Source of the DNA: Streptomyces sp. TP-A0356
GTDB taxonomy: Bacteria > Actinomycetota > Actinomycetes > Streptomycetales > Streptomycetaceae
NCBI RefSeq assembly: GCF_001417775.1
Contig: NZ_BBZJ01000012.1
Span: 558,001-622,000 of the forward strand
DNA length: 64,000 nucleotides
Direction of reading: 5' to 3'
The notes beneath the pieces are model-generated. The model saw only the letters and a list, made by a program, of their open reading frames with translations. It did no database searches and was not told where the DNA came from. Each line of letters begins with the position of its first letter. The first letter of the stretch is position 1. Position numbers and translations under genes: made by a program. Below, one piece after another: positions 62,038-64,000 of the stretch.

Positions 62038-62766
62038 ATGGCTGAGCTCGTCTACCGTCCCGTCATCGGTCTCGCCCTCACGATGTTCAAGGCATGGGAC
62101 CTGAAGATCGACTGCAAGGGATCGGAGAACATCCCGCGCTCGGGCGGTGCGGTGCTGGTGAGCAACCACATCAGCTATCTGGACTTCATCTTCAGCGGTT
62201 TGGCGGCGCTCCCGCAGAAGCGGCTGGTGCGCTTCATGGCCAAGGAATCCGTTTTCCGGCACCGGATCTCCGGCCCGCTGATGCGCGCCATGAAGCACAT
62301 TCCGGTGGACCGCAAGCAGGGAGAGACGGCGTACGCGCACGCGCTGGACTCGCTCAGGTCGGGCGAGGTGATCGGGGTCTTCCCAGAGGCCACGATCTCC
62401 CAGTCGTTCACGCTGAAGGGCTTCAAGTCGGGGGCCGTGCGCCTGGCCCAGGAGGCGGGCGTGCCGCTGGTGCCGATGGCGGTGTGGGGCACGCAGCGGC
62501 TGTGGACCAAGGGCCAACCGCGCAACTTCAAGCGCAGCCACACCCCGATCACGATCCGGGTCGGCGAGGCGATCGAGGCCCCGCGCGACACGTACGCGGG
62601 CGCCCTCACCCGCCAGCTGCGCGAGCGCGTCCAGGAGCTGCTGGAGGCCGCGCAGCGCGCCTACCCGGTACGCCCCAAGGGCCCGGACGACACCTGGTGG
62701 ATGCCGGCCCACCTCGGCGGCACCGCGCCGACCGTGGAGCAGCTGCGCGCCGCCGAGGCGCACTGA
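62038..62766 (+). CDS. 1-acyl-sn-glycerol-3-phosphate acyltransferase (PlsC-like)
   Basis: 242 residues. Acyltransferase motif I NHISYLD (His and Asp), motif III FPEATIS, and VPMAVWGTQRL. Adds an acyl chain to lysophosphatidate in membrane-lipid synthesis. The first helix (VIGLALTMFKAW) is weakly hydrophobic; membrane-associated. A palindrome lies in its promoter region. Confidence 0.9.
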   Translation: MAELVYRPVIGLALTMFKAWDLKIDCKGSENIPRSGGAVLVSNHISYLDFIFSGLAALPQKRLVRFMAKESVFRHRISGPLMRAMKHIPVDRKQGETAYAHALDSLRSGEVIGVFPEATISQSFTLKGFKSGAVRLAQEAGVPLVPMAVWGTQRLWTKGQPRNFKRSHTPITIRVGEAIEAPRDTYAGALTRQLRERVQELLEAAQRAYPVRPKGPDDTWWMPAHLGGTAPTVEQLRAAEAH

Positions 62767-62772
62767 CGTACG

Positions 62773-63465
62773 TCAGGCGGGGGCGTGGACGGTGATCCGC
62801 GCCCCAGGGCTGAACTTCTCCAGCAGTTTGGCGAGTTCGGCACCGGCCTTCTCGACCTCGGCCACCGGCATCGGGGCGAGGCTCTCCAACAGGAAGAGCG
62901 CCGAGGTGGACTCCTCGGTGAGCCGGGTGCGCGGCCCCTGGCGCCAGTTCCAGCGGCGGCAGGTCACACCTGTCTCGTCACGCCAGACCACCTCACCGGC
63001 GTCCGGGTGCTCGACGGTCTCCTCGCCCGCCGCGACGGTCACGAAGTCCTCCTCCCCCGTGGCCCGCACGAGGCGCATGGCGCCCTGGATGCGGTCGAGG
63101 TCCTCGCCGCCGACCGGGATGAGATGGGCGACGCTGATCGCGTTGTACACGTCGACGAGCGCGTTGATCCGCGGCAGACCGGCATCCGACAGGGCCCGCT
63201 TCGCCAGCGCCTCGGCCGAGTTGCGGGTGCGGGACGGCTTGGCCCCGAAGGCCGTGTAGACCGCGCGCCACGCCGCCATGTGCGGGTCCTCGTGCGGGGC
63301 GCGCCCGCCCAGACGTGCGGCGAGCCGGCGAGCGGCGTCATCCAACAGGGCCGAAGTACCTTCGGAGCTGGGCCCGTTGACGAGTCCCTTCGCCTCGATC
63401 GCGACGTGCGCGAAGCCGGGCGCGAGGGCGCGCACCTCGTCGGACACGGTCAGGGTGAGTGTCAT
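62773..63465 (-). CDS. B3/B4 domain protein, phenylalanyl-tRNA-synthetase-like
   Basis: 230 residues corresponding to the B3/B4 domain of PheT as a free protein: INALVDVYNAISVAHLIPVGGEDLD and the CRRWNWRQG stretch. In PheT this domain edits or binds tRNA; free forms may trans-edit misacylated tRNA (inference). The 3' end is six bases from the acyltransferase stop. Confidence 0.88.
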   Translation of the reverse strand: MTLTLTVSDEVRALAPGFAHVAIEAKGLVNGPSSEGTSALLDDAARRLAARLGGRAPHEDPHMAAWRAVYTAFGAKPSRTRNSAEALAKRALSDAGLPRINALVDVYNAISVAHLIPVGGEDLDRIQGAMRLVRATGEEDFVTVAAGEETVEHPDAGEVVWRDETGVTCRRWNWRQGPRTRLTEESTSALFLLESLAPMPVAEVEKAGAELAKLLEKFSPGARITVHAPA

Positions 63466-63674
63466 GGCCTGCCTAGAGTGCGGTGGGAAGCGTCTTCCGG
63501 AGGGTCGGCCGGTCGGGCGCGGCCTTGGGGACGCTCAGCACGACCGGATGAAGTTCAGCGTACAGGACTGGGTAGTCCACCTCACTGGACTGCGGAATGC
63601 GACCGACCGACAGTCAATGACTTTTCGATCGGCCGCATACCTATGCGGTCATCCCGGATGCTGTACGCCGGCGC

Positions 63675-64000
63675 CTACCGAGCCATCTCGTCCTTGAGTG
63701 CCGCCACGAACCGGTCCACGTCCTCCTCGGTCGTGTCGAAGGCGCACATCCAGCGGACAACGCCAGCGGCCTCGTCCCAGAAGTAGAAGCGGAAGCGCTT
63801 CTGCAGGCGCTCGCTCACGTCGTGCGGCAGGCGCGCGAAGACGCCGTTGGACTGCACCGGGTAGAGGATCTCCACACCGTGCACCGCGCGCACGCCCTCC
63901 GCCAGCCGCTGCGCCATCTCGTTGGCGTGGCGGGCGTTGCGCAGCCACAGGTCCTTGGCGAGCAGGGCCTCCAGCTGCACCGACACGAAGCGCATCTTGG
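63675..64000 (-). CDS. Low-specificity L-threonine aldolase, C-terminal part
   Basis: 3' end of a PLP-enzyme gene; the start lies beyond the window. The visible ~108 residues (KMRFVSVQLEALL, NARHANEMAQRLAEGV, SNGVFARLP, VRWMCAFDTTEEDVDRFV) match the C-terminal domain of LtaE-type threonine aldolases, which cleave threonine to glycine and acetaldehyde. The PLP lysine is outside the window. Confidence 0.85.
   Translation of the reverse strand, partial: KMRFVSVQLEALLAKDLWLRNARHANEMAQRLAEGVRAVHGVEILYPVQSNGVFARLPHDVSERLQKRFRFYFWDEAAGVVRWMCAFDTTEEDVDRFVAALKDEMAR

Noticed and set aside
1..64000. tRNA, rRNA, insertion sequences, prophage or conjugative element
   Set aside because: No tRNA T-arm signature, transposase, integrase or phage protein was recognised on reading; a tRNAscan and ISfinder search would settle this.

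Overview
The window is high-GC actinobacterial chromosome, most likely Streptomyces. Third codon positions are almost all G or C, GTG starts and four-base ATGA gene overlaps are common, and the gene set includes an HpnB-type glycosyltransferase, TerD, a maleylpyruvate isomerase-fold protein, an F420-type oxidoreductase, Tat-exported enzymes and an actinobacterial Cys leader peptide. No rRNA, tRNA, CRISPR array, insertion sequence or prophage was recognised. It reads as ordinary core and near-core chromosome with small scars of gene decay.

Layout. 1-6.5 kb: hydroxybutyrate / acyl-CoA region (PhaB-like reductase, small phasin-like protein, wreck of a phosphoketolase, MHS-type transporter, GAF/PucR regulator, 3-hydroxybutyrate dehydrogenase). 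6.5-10 kb: Nudix hydrolase, apolipoprotein N-acyltransferase, O-antigen-polymerase-like protein. 10-16 kb: small membrane protein with a 14-bp repeat array in its upstream region, glutamate racemase, HpnB, TerD, Pro/Gln-rich protein, MOSC protein. 16-22 kb: small membrane protein, an 812-residue beta-helix/AAA+ fusion, and a large membrane protein with a GHSQG hydrolase motif. 22-26 kb: DeoR regulator, SRPBCC protein, Cds1-like cysteine desulfhydrase, anti-sigma-type ATPase. 26-30 kb: FtsX/ABC exporter operon. 30-36.4 kb: ROK regulator, AlkB, RlmG, and a sugar-phosphate locus (class II aldolase, SIS isomerase, DeoR) with debris of a phosphotriesterase gene. 36.7-43 kb: GH15 enzyme, two MFS transporters, P450 wreck, isomerase-fold protein. 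43-46.5 kb: two-component system, TetR with a palindrome array, F420-type oxidoreductase. 46.5-51 kb: geranylgeranyl reductase, M20 dipeptidase, TmrB-Nudix fusion, small secreted protein. 51-58.4 kb: alpha-galactosidase, ROK kinase, LacI regulator, CitE-like lyase, secreted EEP phosphatase. 58.4-64 kb: ETF operon, flavin reductase with Cys leader peptide, thioredoxin, acyltransferase, B3/B4 protein, threonine aldolase.

How genes work together. The 3-hydroxybutyrate genes probably form one metabolic unit under the PucR-like regulator. The alpha-galactosidase can release galactose outside the cell; a ROK kinase and a LacI regulator that diverge around a perfect palindrome lie next to it. The SIS/aldolase pair diverges from its DeoR regulator around direct repeats. 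EtfB and EtfA pass electrons from acyl-CoA dehydrogenases.

Most interesting signals: the palindrome plus 21-bp repeat array in front of TetR, the 14-bp iteron-like array, the beta-helix/AAA+ fusion, the TmrB-Nudix fusion, the Cys leader peptide before a flavin reductase, and four or five decaying genes caught with recognisable fragments. I did not find a clearly new multi-gene system.
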